A DNA stretch of 61,222 bases from Chara braunii. Its lineage: Eukaryota > Streptophyta > Charophyceae > Charales > Characeae. This document shows positions 21,861 to 32,873 of the stretch, one piece after another. The stretch covers positions 123,822 to 185,043 of the forward strand of contig BFEA01000225.1 of NCBI GenBank assembly GCA_003427395.1, read 5' to 3'. The number at the start of each line of letters is the position of its first letter. The first letter of the stretch is position 1. A program made the position numbers and the translations under genes. Under the pieces are notes generated by a model. It was not told the origin of the DNA and did no database searches. It was given only the letters and a program-made list of their open reading frames with translations.

Positions 21861-24240
21861 ATTGATACAGTCGACAAGGTAGTCGTACTGCCACAATTTT
21901 GACTTGATGAGATGCGTTGACAAAGTCACTCATTTCATCCTACCGCGGACCTAAAATTAGGCATGTACAACTGTCTCCATACATTTTCAATATTTTTTGG
22001 ATGACAAACTGCCTTGCGAATGATTCTTGATCAGGTGCATTTCTTGAAGTGTTGCGTGTCTCTTTCTCTCTAGGAAGTGGTCTGGAGTACTCCTCCTCGC
22101 CGGAGCTAAAAACTCGGATCTCAGAAGTCGGGTTGTCTCCACCGAATCGGCAAATACCTCCCCGTAGAACGGTCCACTCTGGGTCGATAACAGGGTCGGC
22201 TCCTGAAGCAACAAAACCCCGCCCCAGATGCTCCATAGAGATAGAGGATGTTCACTGCAAGTAGCTTTCAAATATTCACCATTCTCCTAAGTTCAAGGTA
22301 ACTTGGACGAAAAGAAATTGAAGGAGATAGGAAATAAGAATCATTTGGACAGGTATAGGTAGATAAGGTCATTCGTGATAGAACGGGTCAATCATGGAAA
22401 AAATTATCATGTCCGTTTGACCTTATCTGCTTTATTTCAATCGAATTCGTTTTACAACATGCGCTGAATTAATATTTTTCAGAACAACAAGTCATTTTAA
22501 CAAGCAGGCGGGTGAGAATGAAGAAAAAGACAATCCTTTTTTTTTTCTCCAATAGGAAAAACAACAAGTTCAAAGGAAAAACAATAGAATTTCATACTCA
22601 TATCAGACCTTTCTATTCACATGTATGACTCACACAACTTTCTTCTACCTTTTTTTTTTATATTCAAAACAAACAGGGTCAAGCAAAGTGTGGGTTCACA
22701 ATCTGAGTCAATCAACTGACTGACTCACTGGCCTTGAGTGAAGTTTGATTCGGCTCACTCAAGAAAACCGATTAATACTCCAATCAGATAAAAGTTATTT
22801 GTCGTTGAAATTCAAACTATGAGATCACAACTCCACAACTCGTGGTCGTTCTCCTGAATCACGGTCTGCGTCATCTCTCAACTGTTTAAAAGAACAGAGG
22901 TTGGACCACAAAAAAAAACTTAAGCGAGATAGCCCTCAAGGAGAGTGTTCTTACGAATAAGTTTTCGCGTTGTCCCCATGTCTCAAATTGTCTCAACACC
23001 GTCCCACTGCACTTTAGCCACTAATGATACTCCCCAACCAAACCAAAATCCACGTCGTCTCCAATTACCACGTCCGCTCACAATAACCACATCATCATCC
23101 CGGTCCGGGTCTCAAAATCAGTTCTACTTGTCCCAAAAATGGTCCTAAATGATCCCAATGCAGTCCTATACCATCGCTCGCAACACCTGATTGTCCAGAA
23201 CTCAAAACCGCTCGCACTGCATGCCGCAAAAAAAATAAAGGTGGCTCTGGCTGAAAATCGCATATGTCGCGAACCCCAATAACTTTTGTCGCATGTATTC
23301 GCTTCGCACTTTCTCATGCCGCCGATCCACACATCACTGCCGCACGATCCCAATTGTGCACCAGTGCCCATACTACCGCCGGATCATGCCAGAATGGTCG
23401 ACCATCATCACGCACCTCAAAAATTAAAAGCTCGCTCACCGCGGCGCCAAACTCGGTACCATGCCATCGTGCGGCACCACTGCCTAATCACACAAAAGAA
23501 ATAACAACTCCACCGCGATGCAAATTTTTGCCAGCACATCCCCTTGAACATAACGTCATTGACAAGCCGACACTCGGACCGCACCTTCCTTACAAAAAAT
23601 AACTCTTGAACGACCCCGTTGCGTCATAATTTCGGCAGTATAACTGCTCCATTAAAATTATCGTCATTGTCGTGCCTCCAAACGGACAACACTTCCTCTT
23701 AGGAAGGCCTTGATACTGCCGCGCCACCAGTCAAGCAACACCTCCCTACTGAAGTTCCACTGCCGTCGTGCCAAAAAAAAGGGGCACCACTTCCCCATCG
23801 AAAGTGCCACTGCCGCCGCCTTACGGCCCCAACATCTGCCCACACACACAGCGCGCACACAAAGGTGGGGCAAAAAACTCCTAGCCCTAAGCTATGGGTG
23901 TCTCCCTTCTCCTCCTCTAACTCTTTGCAAACCTCCACTCCACCAGCAGCATGCAGCAGCCAACCATCATTCACCCAAGTGAATGTCGCAGCAACACTGC
24001 AACAAGTGTGAGGCTGCTGGGTGGAGTGCTGACTTTTATAGCCAGCAGAAGGCATGTGGGCAGCTGCTTTGCCCACAGCTAGGCAAAATTCGTCAGTGCT
24101 CCTGGCCCTCGATCTAAATCAACGACCAGGAGTTAGGAGCCTTGGTTTCCCCTTACGGAACCAGGGTCATCCATTCCCAGAAGCATCTAGCCTTCCCCGC
24201 AGGCCACATGCTCCACAAAATGGTCGTACCCAGCCAGACT
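21861..24240. other. Unassigned sequence, no gene seen
   Basis: About 2.4 kb of mixed AT-rich and C/A-rich sequence. ORFs (for example 125 aa at 23699-24076 minus, 112 aa at 23264-23602 plus) overlap on both strands without family motifs. One clear hairpin, GTGGGC/GCCCAC, occurs near 24056-24076. Confidence 0.4.
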
Positions 24241-24885
24241 GCAGCCTGTTCAAAAACATGAACAGGCGCAGTCTCTTCGTCCCTATAACCTTCTACCCCC
24301 TATATCTAGTCCACGCCCGAGGTCACGTACGTGGCCGTTTCTTTTTTTTTTTCCCTTTTCTTTATTTTCTTCCCCTATTCCCCCCTCGTTTCACTGTGTG
24401 TAGGGCAGCTCGTCATTCAAAAATGAACAGGCGCCCCCTCCCTTCAGTCATTTTCACAGTCGAACTAGAGTCTGGCTCAACAGGGTTTTTCCCCCCCTGC
24501 CTATCGTGCGCCTAAACCTACCATAACTCAAGGCCAAGTTCAGGTGCTCCACTGATAGCCGCTGCCCGTTCAAAACGAACGGGTGCAGCTCCCCAAGTCC
24601 CTAGCAGAAAAGGACGGAGGGGAACTAAGGAAAAAAAACCCTAAAAAAAAAAGAAAAAGAACGAAAGTAAAAACTTACACTGAAAACGAACATGGAATAC
24701 TCGTTGTCACGACGCCTGCTCGATCCCTTAAGTGCCATAAGGCCAGCCGTCAGGTTGGCGACCTCCGAATTTGTAGTAGTAATAGTAGTAGTAGCGCAAC
24801 ATGTATAATTTCAGGTTTTAGCAGTAGATTCATTTGATTTTGCTCATTCTATCGATCCACGTAGCATGAGGTCAACCGCTAGGTT

Positions 24886-24948
<63 letters not shown>

Positions 24949-25187
24949 NNNNNNNNNNNNNNNNNNNNNNNNNNNNNNNNNNNNNNNNNNNNNNNNNNNN
25001 NNNNNNNNNNNNNNNNNNNNNNNNNNNNNNNNNNNNNNNNNNNNNNNNNNNNNNNNNNNNNNNNNNNNNNNNNNNNNNNNNNNNNNNNNNNNNNNNNNNN
25101 NNNNNNNNNNNNNTCTCTCTTTCATACATACGCACACACACACACACACATACACACACACACACACACACATACACACACACACAT

Positions 25188-25253
<66 letters not shown>

Positions 25254-25345
25254 GCGTGGCGGTGTACAGGCCCACGTTATAACATTAGATTCATTAGATG
25301 GTGCTCATCCCGTTGATGAAGCCCCAGCCCGTTCGTTCAAACGAG
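24241..25345 (+). repeat. GTTCAAAA hairpin group with embedded 55 bp motifs, CT/CA microsatellites and an N gap
   Basis: Spaced hairpins share an A-rich loop but differ in stem: CCTGTTCA/TGAACAGG (24245-24252, 24259-24266), a decayed CATTCA/TGAACAGG (about 24413), CCCGTTC/GAACGGG (24565-24571, 24577-24583) and CCCGTTCGT/ACGAGCGGG (about 25328-25349, with wobble). Two copies of the 55 bp motif lie at 24801-24857 and 25261-25320 either side of (CT)n 24887-24948, a 165 nt N gap 24949-25113 and (CA)n 25131-25252. Confidence 0.65.
24949..25113. other. Assembly gap (165 N)
   Basis: Run of N inside a CT/CA microsatellite. True length and content are unknown; translations across it are meaningless. 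Confidence 0.98.
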
Positions 25346-25870
25346 CGGGTATCTAAATAATTAAAAAAAAAAAAAAAAAAAAGAAGTATACAAACAATCT
25401 AAAAAAAACTAAAAGAAGAAAAATCTAAGCAAATCTATAAAAAAAAAAACTACAGAAAATCTAAAAAAAAAGAAGAACTTAGCTTAAAAACGGTCGTCCA
25501 TTTAAAGAGGCGCCTTACACATCTGTTGGAAATCACAACTCCCAACCACTTAGGATTGCGCCAGTTGGTGCCTGTTTTATTTTATTTTATTTTTAATACC
25601 TTTTTCACGTTGGCCTAGACCAACGGACATATCGCCTCACGTGGCTTTTCGGCCACGGCCTTGTGAAAAGCAAACTCCAGTTCGATCCCCATCGGGATCG
25701 AAAAAATAAAATTTGAACCATTTTCTCGATTTATGAGTGTCATCCTTGCCTAGGGATCACCTCGAATCCGCGCGGCTGATCTCAGCTGCGCGATCTCACC
25801 GATCGAATGGTCGAGATCGGCTGCGTCTTTTCGATGGCGAGCTCCAAAAGGAGCTAGCCCAGTGGGCCCT
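25346..25870. other. A-rich block and several small perfect hairpins
   Basis: A-rich 25360-25470. Then CGTTGG/CCAACG (25608-25625), GTGGC/GCCAC near 25639, TTCGATCCC (25681-25689) with GGGATCGAA (25694-25702), GCGCGGCTG-ATCT-CAGCTGCGC near 25768 and CCGATC/GATCGG near 25798. No gene is seen; function unknown. Confidence 0.6.
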
Positions 25871-25940
25871 ACTGGCTTCGATTACCGCATCTGCAATATG
25901 TCAGGCTGGTATGTTACCTACTGAGCTAACTCCTATTTCA
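25871..25940 (-). mobile_element. tRNA-like SINE head
   Basis: Minus strand: GGAGTTAGCTCAGTAGGTAA (A box) and GCGGTAATCGAAGCC (B-box-like) about 30 nt apart. Related to the cluster at 40820-41010. A degenerate, non-functional tRNA. Confidence 0.6.
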
Positions 25941-26078
25941 CAACAAGATAGGAACAACTCTTATATTTGAAGAGCAACTACCCAGTAGGTCCGCCAGCTA
26001 CAGGCCGAGGCAAACTCTACCTGCCTCACGTAGCCAAACAACCATGTTCCCGTCATTTAACCGGATGGGGCTTAGTCC

Positions 26079-26106
26079 AGTAAGCCCAGTAAGCCCAGTA
26101 AGCCAC
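26079..26106 (+). repeat. 9-10 bp minisatellite
   Basis: AGTAAGCCC repeated three times in tandem. Confidence 0.85.
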
Positions 26107-26431
26107 ACCTCTAGTCGCGAGTCCGGCGTCGGGCTTGAACGCAATGTCAAATCTCATTGCACGACCCAATAAAAATAGGTGACTCATCTCTCTTGCGTCG
26201 TGGTCCTATACCCGGCGTATCCCACATCCACATGACTCCGATCTTGACAAAAACGAAGCACTGCCGATTACTGCCATTACTCTCGGATGCCGCAGGCGTC
26301 CGGACCTGAGTTCTACAAGTTTTAATTTTCCGGTCATAGGTCAGGTTTGAATAAACTTTGAAAAACGTTAGTCTCAGTAAGTCATTCAATTTAATGAAAA
26401 TAGTCGGATAGTGTCTGACGTTTTAAAATTC

Positions 26432-26475
26432 CCGGTGAATACCCTTGTCTGGGTATTTGCCCCGACAACTCCACA
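26432..26475 (+). repeat. Palindrome family P, copy 4
   Basis: GAATACCCTTGTCTGGGTATTTG then CCCCGACAAC. Located about 50 bp before the truncated start of element 3. Confidence 0.7.
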
Positions 26476-26939
26476 TTGTCATACGCCAATGTTGTCAACT
26501 TTACTGTTCCCGGTAATGCACACATATACTCAAGCCCCATCCATTGTCCAACTTTCCATAAAATCTCATTAGTTTGTTATAATGATTATTAAAAGAAGTT
26601 CGGTTAAAACCCTTAAATAAACATATCAAATCTTAGGGCTAAGGCATCAAGTTGAGGTACAAGTGTAAGCAAAGTTGTGTCGTGAGCCGATGAATCGACA
26701 ATCAACCAACCGACATATTATCAGTGATAACAAAAGATGATCCTCGTAGAATCAAGTTGAAACTAGTCCAATCCATAATCGAATCGATCAAAGAAGGGCA
26801 TGTAATACAAGACATGTCACTCCCCAAGCTAAGCTCATAAGTGCACGGAGAACAAATCCCCATATCACGTTCTCACTCAAGGTCCTCTCAATAACTAAGT
26901 CTAAGTCTACCTCTTAGCAAGTGTCCAAAGAAAAGTAGA

Positions 26940-27570
26940 CCTTTGACAGTCTAACTCCTCGACACTAAGAAAATTTCAGCAGCGCTTCCCGTAGGAAAAG
27001 TGTCTTATCAGAATTTATAGTAGCTTAAATATGAAAAATAAAAATAGACTTTAACTCAAAAAAGTGTGAATATTGTCTAACTCTCTGAATTAATAAACAG
27101 TTGGGCAGCATCTCATTTAAAGAAGTAGACTTCCCAGATTTACACTAAGTCTGATAAAAACTCGAAATAAGACTTAAGTTCTATCAAGACAAAATTTAAC
27201 TCTTAAATTTGTAAAAACTTTCGGCAGCGCTTCTCGTAGAGAAAGTAGTCTTCCAAAATTTATACAAAGCTAAGTACAAATCTGAAAATAATTCTGACTT
27301 ACCAAATTTAAATTTTGTTTAACTCCCTGAATTAGCAAAAATCCAGGCAGCACTTCCCCTAAAAAAGAAGGTTTTCTTCATTTTTACTAAGCCTGATATA
27401 AAACTTAGACAAAAAGTTGAACTTTGAAAAGTCAAAGTTTGACTAACTTCTTGGATTTGTAGAAATTTCGGCAACAGTTCCCGTAGGAGAAGTACCTTTC
27501 CAAATTTTATACAAAGCCAAATATAATAAATGATAAAAAAAATGTGAGAATTGACCTAAGTTAGAAAAAA
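26940..27570 (+). repeat. ~120 bp tandem units, copy 3
   Basis: Five units at about 26985, 27105, 27220, 27345 and 27470, period 115-125 bp. They alternate between TTTCGGCAGCGCTTC-type and TTGGGCAGCA-type cores, so the true repeat is probably a ~245 bp dimer. One unit folds TTCTC-gta-GAGAA. Confidence 0.8.
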
Positions 27571-27789
27571 TTAGCTTAGAAAATGCAGAAATTGAACAAA
27601 CTCTTATAGCTCTAGCACGTGATGAACATCTAAAGTAACTACCTATCAAACTGAAACTCAGACTAAATAAAACTCTCACTCAGCCATATGCAAGTCCAAA
27701 CCACAATGGTAAGTATTCTCACCTGCCCAGGTTAAACATTGTCAACAATAGTTCATAGTATTTCAATGATTTATCCCTCACACCCAACT

Positions 27790-28570
27790 TACATAAGGCG
27801 TAAAGCTAGATTATCCAACTTAGGAACAATTGTCCAGCTCAGCCATTGAATATACACAAAACACAGGGCACCATAACTTTTCTCTTCTTTGGGCATGTGA
27901 CTAGGCTCTCCAACTTAGTACAATGCCTAATCGTCTGAACTTGTTTAAAATAACCAAGTTATAAATATATTTGTATACTCGGTCTTTTAAGGTAGCATAA
28001 AATTGAACCATTCAACTTAGAACCAAGGTTCAACCTACCCCTTCTTACCATCAATTTATTCTTAGTTGATACTCTCTTCATTTTTTATAAGCTATAGTTA
28101 AACCATTCAATATAGAATAATGTCCGACTAGCCTGTTCATAATAAAATAATAGTAAGGTATAAACAAAATTTATCCTTTGGTTCTAGCATGTGTGTGGCT
28201 TTAGACCAAACCATCAAACTTAGGAACAATTGTCCGGTCCTTCGCCTGACTTCTCCCTCATAATAAACAAAAAGAAGCTCGAGTCATCCAACAAAGCTCA
28301 ATCTTTCTTTTTCATAAAAAAAAAAAAAACATCAGAAACCCCAAAACAAAACAAGACAACCAAGCCATCCAACTTAGGAACAATTGTTTGACCCCTGAAA
28401 AGGCAATCATAGACAGCCCTCGCAAGTCAGAGCAACCAGACCATCCAACTGAGGTACAATTGTTTGGTCCTCCAATCAGTTAAAAATAAACATAGCACCG
28501 GGTTATTCAACTTATAAACAAAGCCCAACCTTTGGTTGACCCGGCCAATCGCAAGTAAAACCACCTTCCT
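27790..28570 (+). repeat. Hairpin array C (CCAACTTAGGAACAA loops)
   Basis: About nine units. Clearest stems: TTGAACC/GGTTCAA (28003-28009, 28027-28033), GACTAGGC/GCCTAATC (27900-27935), GACCAAAC/GTCCGGTC (about 28205) and AGACCA/TGGTC (about 28440). Spacers (for example CTTTTCTCTTCTTTGGGCATGTG before the second unit, split here) align with arrays D, E and F, so units are orthologous between copies although loops differ. Confidence 0.8.
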
Positions 28571-29220
28571 CCCTGATGCAAAACCTGTTTACAGTCTGCC
28601 TTTAGACAAACAATAAAAGTGAGGCTGAGATTGCGCATGCCTTCTTTTACTTAAGTCTGATTCATATCATGAAAGTCAAACATAAACTCAAATATGGGAT
28701 GTATGCGATATTCTCAGTCAAACTGTAGAAAGGTGTACATGTAAGGGTGTTAACTGGGTATACAGAAGGAAGACGAAGGTTACCACTTAGTTCCCCTCCT
28801 CCAGAACCTCGCCTAGGTTCCAGCAGAGCTCCCTCAATCAGTGAGCCGACTCCCCACAGAGTCTTGATGCGGTCCTACGGGTTGCAATCCCATCTGCCGC
28901 CTTCCTCTCCAAACCACTGGTGCGCTCAGACTCGCGCAAGAGGGTCTTGCAACCTTGATGCGCCTGAGAGCCCCTCAATAGCAGCCAACAACCTTAATAA
29001 GATGGTCAAGCCGAAGTCGAGACGTAGCACAACTACCCCTTGCGCACCTTCAAATCGTGACGTTAATCTCCTTATAGAGCCTGATCACTCCCTCGAAGTC
29101 ATTGTGCCCTTAATTCTAACAAAAGCACTACTATGCAGCCTCAACAACCACGTTCAAATAGGACACCCTGCCCCCCTTTGCCTTAGATCAAGTTGCTGCC
29201 TTATAGCCTAGAAAAACTGT

Positions 29221-30071
29221 GTTCGTCTAGAACACATTCATGCTAAATTCAAAATGCGGGCTAGAACACAATGGGAATCCCTCAAAAATACCGCGCGTGT
29301 AGCAACTGTGCATAGCCAGACGATACTGCATCAGATTACGGTACCAAACACTAGAACCACCATCCATGATACATGGTGGTAGCCTCAGTCAAACACAACG
29401 GTATACCAACAGCAACACACAGTGGCAATGCTCATAACAAATCTCAGCAATGATGCACAACACTATATTCAGGAAAACACTGCACGTCTCAGCAAGATAC
29501 TGCAGATTCGGCGAATGCCTTGTGATGGTGCAGCAAGAATGCACAACAATAGTGCGGCGAAGGGAGTTCATCAACAACTTCAGTAAAAAGGGAATACAAT
29601 AAACCTTTAGCCAACAACAAGTTACTACTTCATACCAACAACAAAACACTGGTGGTAGTAGCCTGTGGTGATCATTAAGTCACAAGTCAATGATACCCGA
29701 CATTCTGATACGGCCACTCTTGAACAACAAGTATCCCTCAACAACAACCTCCTTCTCCTCTCAAAACTCAGTAGCCGCAATAAGTCAATAACCCGCGCGG
29801 CCCCCTTGATCTATGCCTTCACCTCTCCCCGTTCCCCCTGCAATAGCCTGTAGCATCCGAATGTGCTCGGTGGGCTGCACGGCCAGATTCAGGCAGGCAA
29901 GGTCCGACTTTCCCAATTTGCAAACAATTTTCAACCTTCGGAGGTCAGTTCCAATAGCAAGGTGGGGGCAGACCACGCAATCCACCACTACCCGCTGCAT
30001 CCGCTCAGTCTATTGGTTGCCAACAGCCCGCCCACTCGCTAGTCTGCAAAACAACCTGCTAAAAAAAAAAT

Positions 30072-30075
<4 letters not shown>
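29221..30075. other. Unassigned tail after element 3
   Basis: CA-rich, CAACA-containing sequence similar in character to the tails after copies 4 and 6 (AGCAACAAC-type words). No ORF with support. Confidence 0.4.

Positions 30076-30125
<50 letters not shown>
30076..30125. repeat. (CT)n microsatellite
   Basis: Uninterrupted TC/CT tract of about 50 bp following a short A run. Confidence 0.95.
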
Positions 30126-30127
<2 letters not shown>

Positions 30128-30174
30128 CGAGCTTTACTGTTCAAGCATCCGGTCGTACTATCGACCAGATCCAA

Positions 30175-30778
30175 CTCGTAGTGACGCACGGGTAAACGGG
30201 GAGCACTACGCTAATTCGGGAAGCAAAGCAACCGCCCGAGATCAAGAAGGCCGAGTACTTCACCATGAGCCACGGCGAACTGGAGATGACAAAGGGCACC
30301 GTCAAGACGAACAACGTGATGATGACGGGCAGCACTCCTTCAGAGCTCCCCCAGAACAAGGAAAAAAAGAAGGAAATGTGTAAAAACAAATTAAGAAAAA
30401 ATTAAAAATGAATCTTCCGCTAAAAAACAAAACGATTAATCACTACACCATGTTTCCCTGTGCGCAGCCATAGACGCTCGTAGTGACGCACGGGTAAACG
30501 GGGAGCACTACGCTAATACGGAAAGCATGGCGACAGCCCGAGATCAAGAAGGCCGAGTACTTCACCACGAGCCACGGCGAACTGCAGATGACAAAGGGCA
30601 CCGTCGAGACGGACAACGTGATGATGACGGGCAGCACTCCTTCAAAGCTCCCCCAGAACAAGGGAAAAAAGAAGGAAACGTGTAAAAACAAATGAAGAAA
30701 AAATTGAAAATGAATCTTCCGCTAAAAAATGGAAAGATTAATCGCTACACCATGTTTCCCTATGCCCAGCCATAGACG
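30175..30778 (+). repeat. 302 bp tandem duplication with paired short ORFs
   Basis: Unit 1 is 30175-30476 and unit 2 is 30477-30778, about 92-95 percent identical by eye. Both keep an open frame on the plus strand (about 30203-30405 and 30505-30693) containing IKKAEYFT, SHGELEMTKGTVKT or SHGELQMTKGTVET, and NNVMMTGSTPSELPQNK-like text. Unit 2 lacks the internal ATG. Minus-strand ORFs of 82 aa in each unit are shadows. Each unit ends with one 55 bp motif (30402-30458, 30704-30760, minus orientation). The frame may be a captured exon fragment; no family is recognised. Confidence 0.7.
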
Positions 30779-31039
30779 CTCATACCTCCATGATCACAGC
30801 CCTCAAGCCCAATCTGTCAGCACCATCGGCTCCACGACAACGAAAAGCCTCTGACCGTTCCCCCTTCAATTGTCTGATCTTGTTGAGGACCAGCCGAGCC
30901 ATGCGTTCCTTCCACCATCTCCGTAGCCAAAGCCGCTAGGCTGCCCCTTCCACTTGTACCGAACAGGTCGCTGCCCAGATTGCAAATTTGGCACGGCCAA
31001 TCACTCCGTAATGTCGAAACCCCCCTACCTAGCAAGTTA

Positions 31040-31670
31040 CTTTGCCCGATTGGATGGTGAAATAAGGGAGATAGACGTTTTGAACTCCCACTCTCCCTTC
31101 TTCCTTCGATATCTCCGCGCAGTGCAAATCTTATCTAACTCTCATTTTACTAATCCTATAGCAAACTAACCCCGCCATTCACCTCACCCTATCACAAAAC
31201 ATTGGACACGAGCCTTCATTCGCCCGTTTCCATCGAGCAACGGGCGTGAAGCATCTTCTTTCTCGTTGCCATGCCCATTCCTTTCATCTCCGTCGTCTCT
31301 CCGCGCACTCTATTTCTCCTCTATCTCCCTTTCTACTAACTCTCTTCTAGAACTGACTTCGTAATGGGGTTCTCCTGCCCCCAAAACTCTGGATTAGCAT
31401 TTTGTTTTCCCGCTGGTTTCTGATGAGGAATGAAGAACTTGCGACTCCACCCTTCCACCATGCTCATCTCCCCCTCAGCTTCGCTATTCCAATCTCCGAA
31501 TGCACCCGGCACAACTTCGCGTCCGGGTTCATTCGTCTTTCCCAATCTTCCGCTTTCTCGGTTAATGCCCAGTCTGCGCTAACCCGGACACCACCAAGGA
31601 GCATTGCTAAATACAGACAGCAGGGCGGTGGTCTTGGAAGTCGAAGTTCACCACGGAGTGTGTAGTCACT
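31040..31670 (+). repeat. Pyrimidine-rich hairpin array (family H), copy 1
   Basis: Tandem-like units of roughly 180-190 bp with CGCGCACTCTATTTCTC, CTTTCTACTAACTCTC and ACCCCGCCATTCACCTC. A hairpin in the unit is CGCCCG (31221-31226), loop TTTCCATCGAGCAA, CGGGCG (31241-31246). Related arrays at 50920-51690, 53490-54130 and 60600-61222 have the same kind of loop with other stems. Confidence 0.7.
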
Positions 31671-31789
31671 GACCGGCCAAATCGATCAGCCCCGACCGCA
31701 TGGCACTGCAGCGCACAACTCCGACATTGCGGCCAGTGGGAGCGCACAGGGCCTGCTGTGATATCGCAGCGTGAACTAGGTGCACCGCA

Positions 31790-32015
31790 GCACCGGGTCT
31801 TGGTGCAGATCTTGGTGGTAGTATCAAATATCCAAATGCGAACTTCGAGGCCCGAAGTGAGGAGGGGTCCCATGTGAACAGGGCCACACTGTGGGCCCGC
31901 CTTGGTGCCTCGGCCATTGCCCAGGCATAGATCATTGTCCTGTGGGGCCCAGCGAGCATGCTCACACTCAAACCTCTCACAACAGATCGTAGCTGGCGGA
32001 TAGTGCGCTCGCAAC
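31790..32015 (+). repeat. Dispersed repeat R copy
   Basis: CAGATCTTGGTGGTAGTATC, then AAATATCCAAATGCGAACTT, GGTCCCATGTGAACAGG and GAGCATGCTCACACTCAAAC. Follows a pyrimidine-rich array, as at 51690 and 54190. Confidence 0.75.
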
Positions 32016-32500
32016 GACCCCCGCCATTCAAGTATTCTTTCCACCTCGTGGGTTAATTACCCATCGGCTCGCACGTACACTGAACTCCCCAGTCTGAGTT
32101 TTAAGACGGGCGGATAAAGGAATTTGGCAAGCATCTAGAACACACAGAAACCCGAGCTGGCCCGCCGAAAGAGGTGCGCATTCAAGATCCTCGACTGTCG
32201 CTACAGCCGCCTGTGTTTGACAGTATAACAACTGACCCAGGCCAGTCAGTCCCGGCGCCAGTCCCGGAATCGATCATCAACAAAGACAGGCGTGGCAAAA
32301 ATAATAATAAAAATAATAAAAATAATAACGAATAAAAATAGACGCGGGGGAACTCAAAAAGGGTAACGGCCCGAGGGGTGGTGCGTCCCTCTCCCTGTGA
32401 CGCCGCGCACACCCAGGCCGTGCATGGTCGCACCTCGCCGATGATACCTCGCGCGTCGTCAAGTGGACGAAGCCACAGGGATGTGACTTGAAGAAAAACA
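32016..32500. other. Unassigned sequence with AAT-rich run
   Basis: Contains an AATAATAA run at about 32300-32335. No gene is seen. By position this corresponds to block B between R and P elsewhere, but I could not align it confidently. Confidence 0.35.
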
Positions 32501-32504
32501 CGCC

Positions 32505-32545
32505 AAATATCCTTGTAAGGGTATTTGATACGACACCGTATTCGA
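32505..32545 (+). repeat. Palindrome family P, copy 5
   Basis: AAATATCCTTGTAAGGGTATTT then GATACGACACCG. Lies about 500 bp after an R copy. Confidence 0.75.
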
Positions 32546-32561
32546 ACTCTATTGTGTACAA

Positions 32562-32655
32562 ATGACTGAAATACTACAGTTATGAGTTCCCAGGGCCCGT
32601 TCAGTAACCTCATGTGTCGTTCCCTAGCCCCTAGCCTTCGGGACATCCGTTAAAA
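32562..32655 (+). repeat. Direct repeat upstream of the first U6-like segment
   Basis: TGAAATACTACA at 32565 and again near 32731, with aligned sequence through CATTCCCTGGC / GTTCCCTAGC into the U6-like start. Offset about 167 bp. Shows that the two U6-like segments share upstream flank and arose by duplication, not two independent insertions. Confidence 0.6.
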
Positions 32656-32715
32656 TCGAGGCTCAGTTAGTACACCTACCAACTATTGAAATACAGACTC
32701 GAGTTTGAACTTGAC
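32633..32715 (+). mobile_element. Chimera: U6 snRNA 5' end fused to a tRNA-like SINE head
   Basis: 32634-32660 resembles the 5' end of U6 snRNA (CCTTCGGGACATCCG then TTAAAATCGAG; U6 has CCCTTCGGGGACATCCGATAAAATTGG, split here as CCCTTCGGGGACATC and CGATAAAATTGG). It runs directly into GCTCAGTTAGTACACC (A box), ATACAGACTCGAG and GAGTTTGAACTTG (B-box-like). Such joins are known from LINE reverse transcriptase template switching onto U6. Whether this was a single event or a duplicated unit is not settled. Confidence 0.65.
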
Positions 32716-32803
32716 AGGATGAAGGTGAGTGAAATACTACAACTCTAAATTACTTGGGCGCAGACAGTCCCGTGATCATGTTTCATGGCCATTCCCTGGC
32801 TCT

Positions 32804-32873
32804 GTCCTTCAGGACATCTGTTAAAATTGGAAAGATACAAAGAGGATTAGCACGGCCCCCACCTACGTGGCAC
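32804..32873 (+). pseudogene. U6 snRNA-like pseudogene
   Basis: GTCCTTCAGGACATCTG, TTAAAATTGGAAAGATACA, AAGAGGATTAGCACGGCCCC match U6 over about 60 nt. The ACAGAGA box is changed to ACAAAGAG and the invariant AGC triad region is present as TTAGCA. Similarity ends after GGCCCC, so the 3' stem-loop is missing. No TATA box is apparent at about -30. A non-functional copy. Confidence 0.75.

Larger units (their letters stand above)
26527..29220 (+). repeat. Hairpin-array element, copy 3 (5' truncated)
   Basis: Lacks the 5' GC-rich module but keeps the middle module (26527-26940), ~120 bp units (26940-27570), array C (27790-28570) and 3' module (28570-29220). The CATGT/ACATG hairpin of its middle module (26799-26803, 26812-26816) replaces CCTGT/ACAGG of copy 6. 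The 3' hairpin is GAACCT (28804-28809) with AGGTTC (28815-28820). No coding potential. Confidence 0.75.

Noticed and set aside
24054-24515. 153-aa ORF as a gene
   Set aside because: Contains a poly-Phe tract from a T run and passes through two members of the GTTCAAAA hairpin set; no family resemblance.
24866-25282. ORFs spanning the N gap
   Set aside because: Translation of CT/CA repeats and Ns only.
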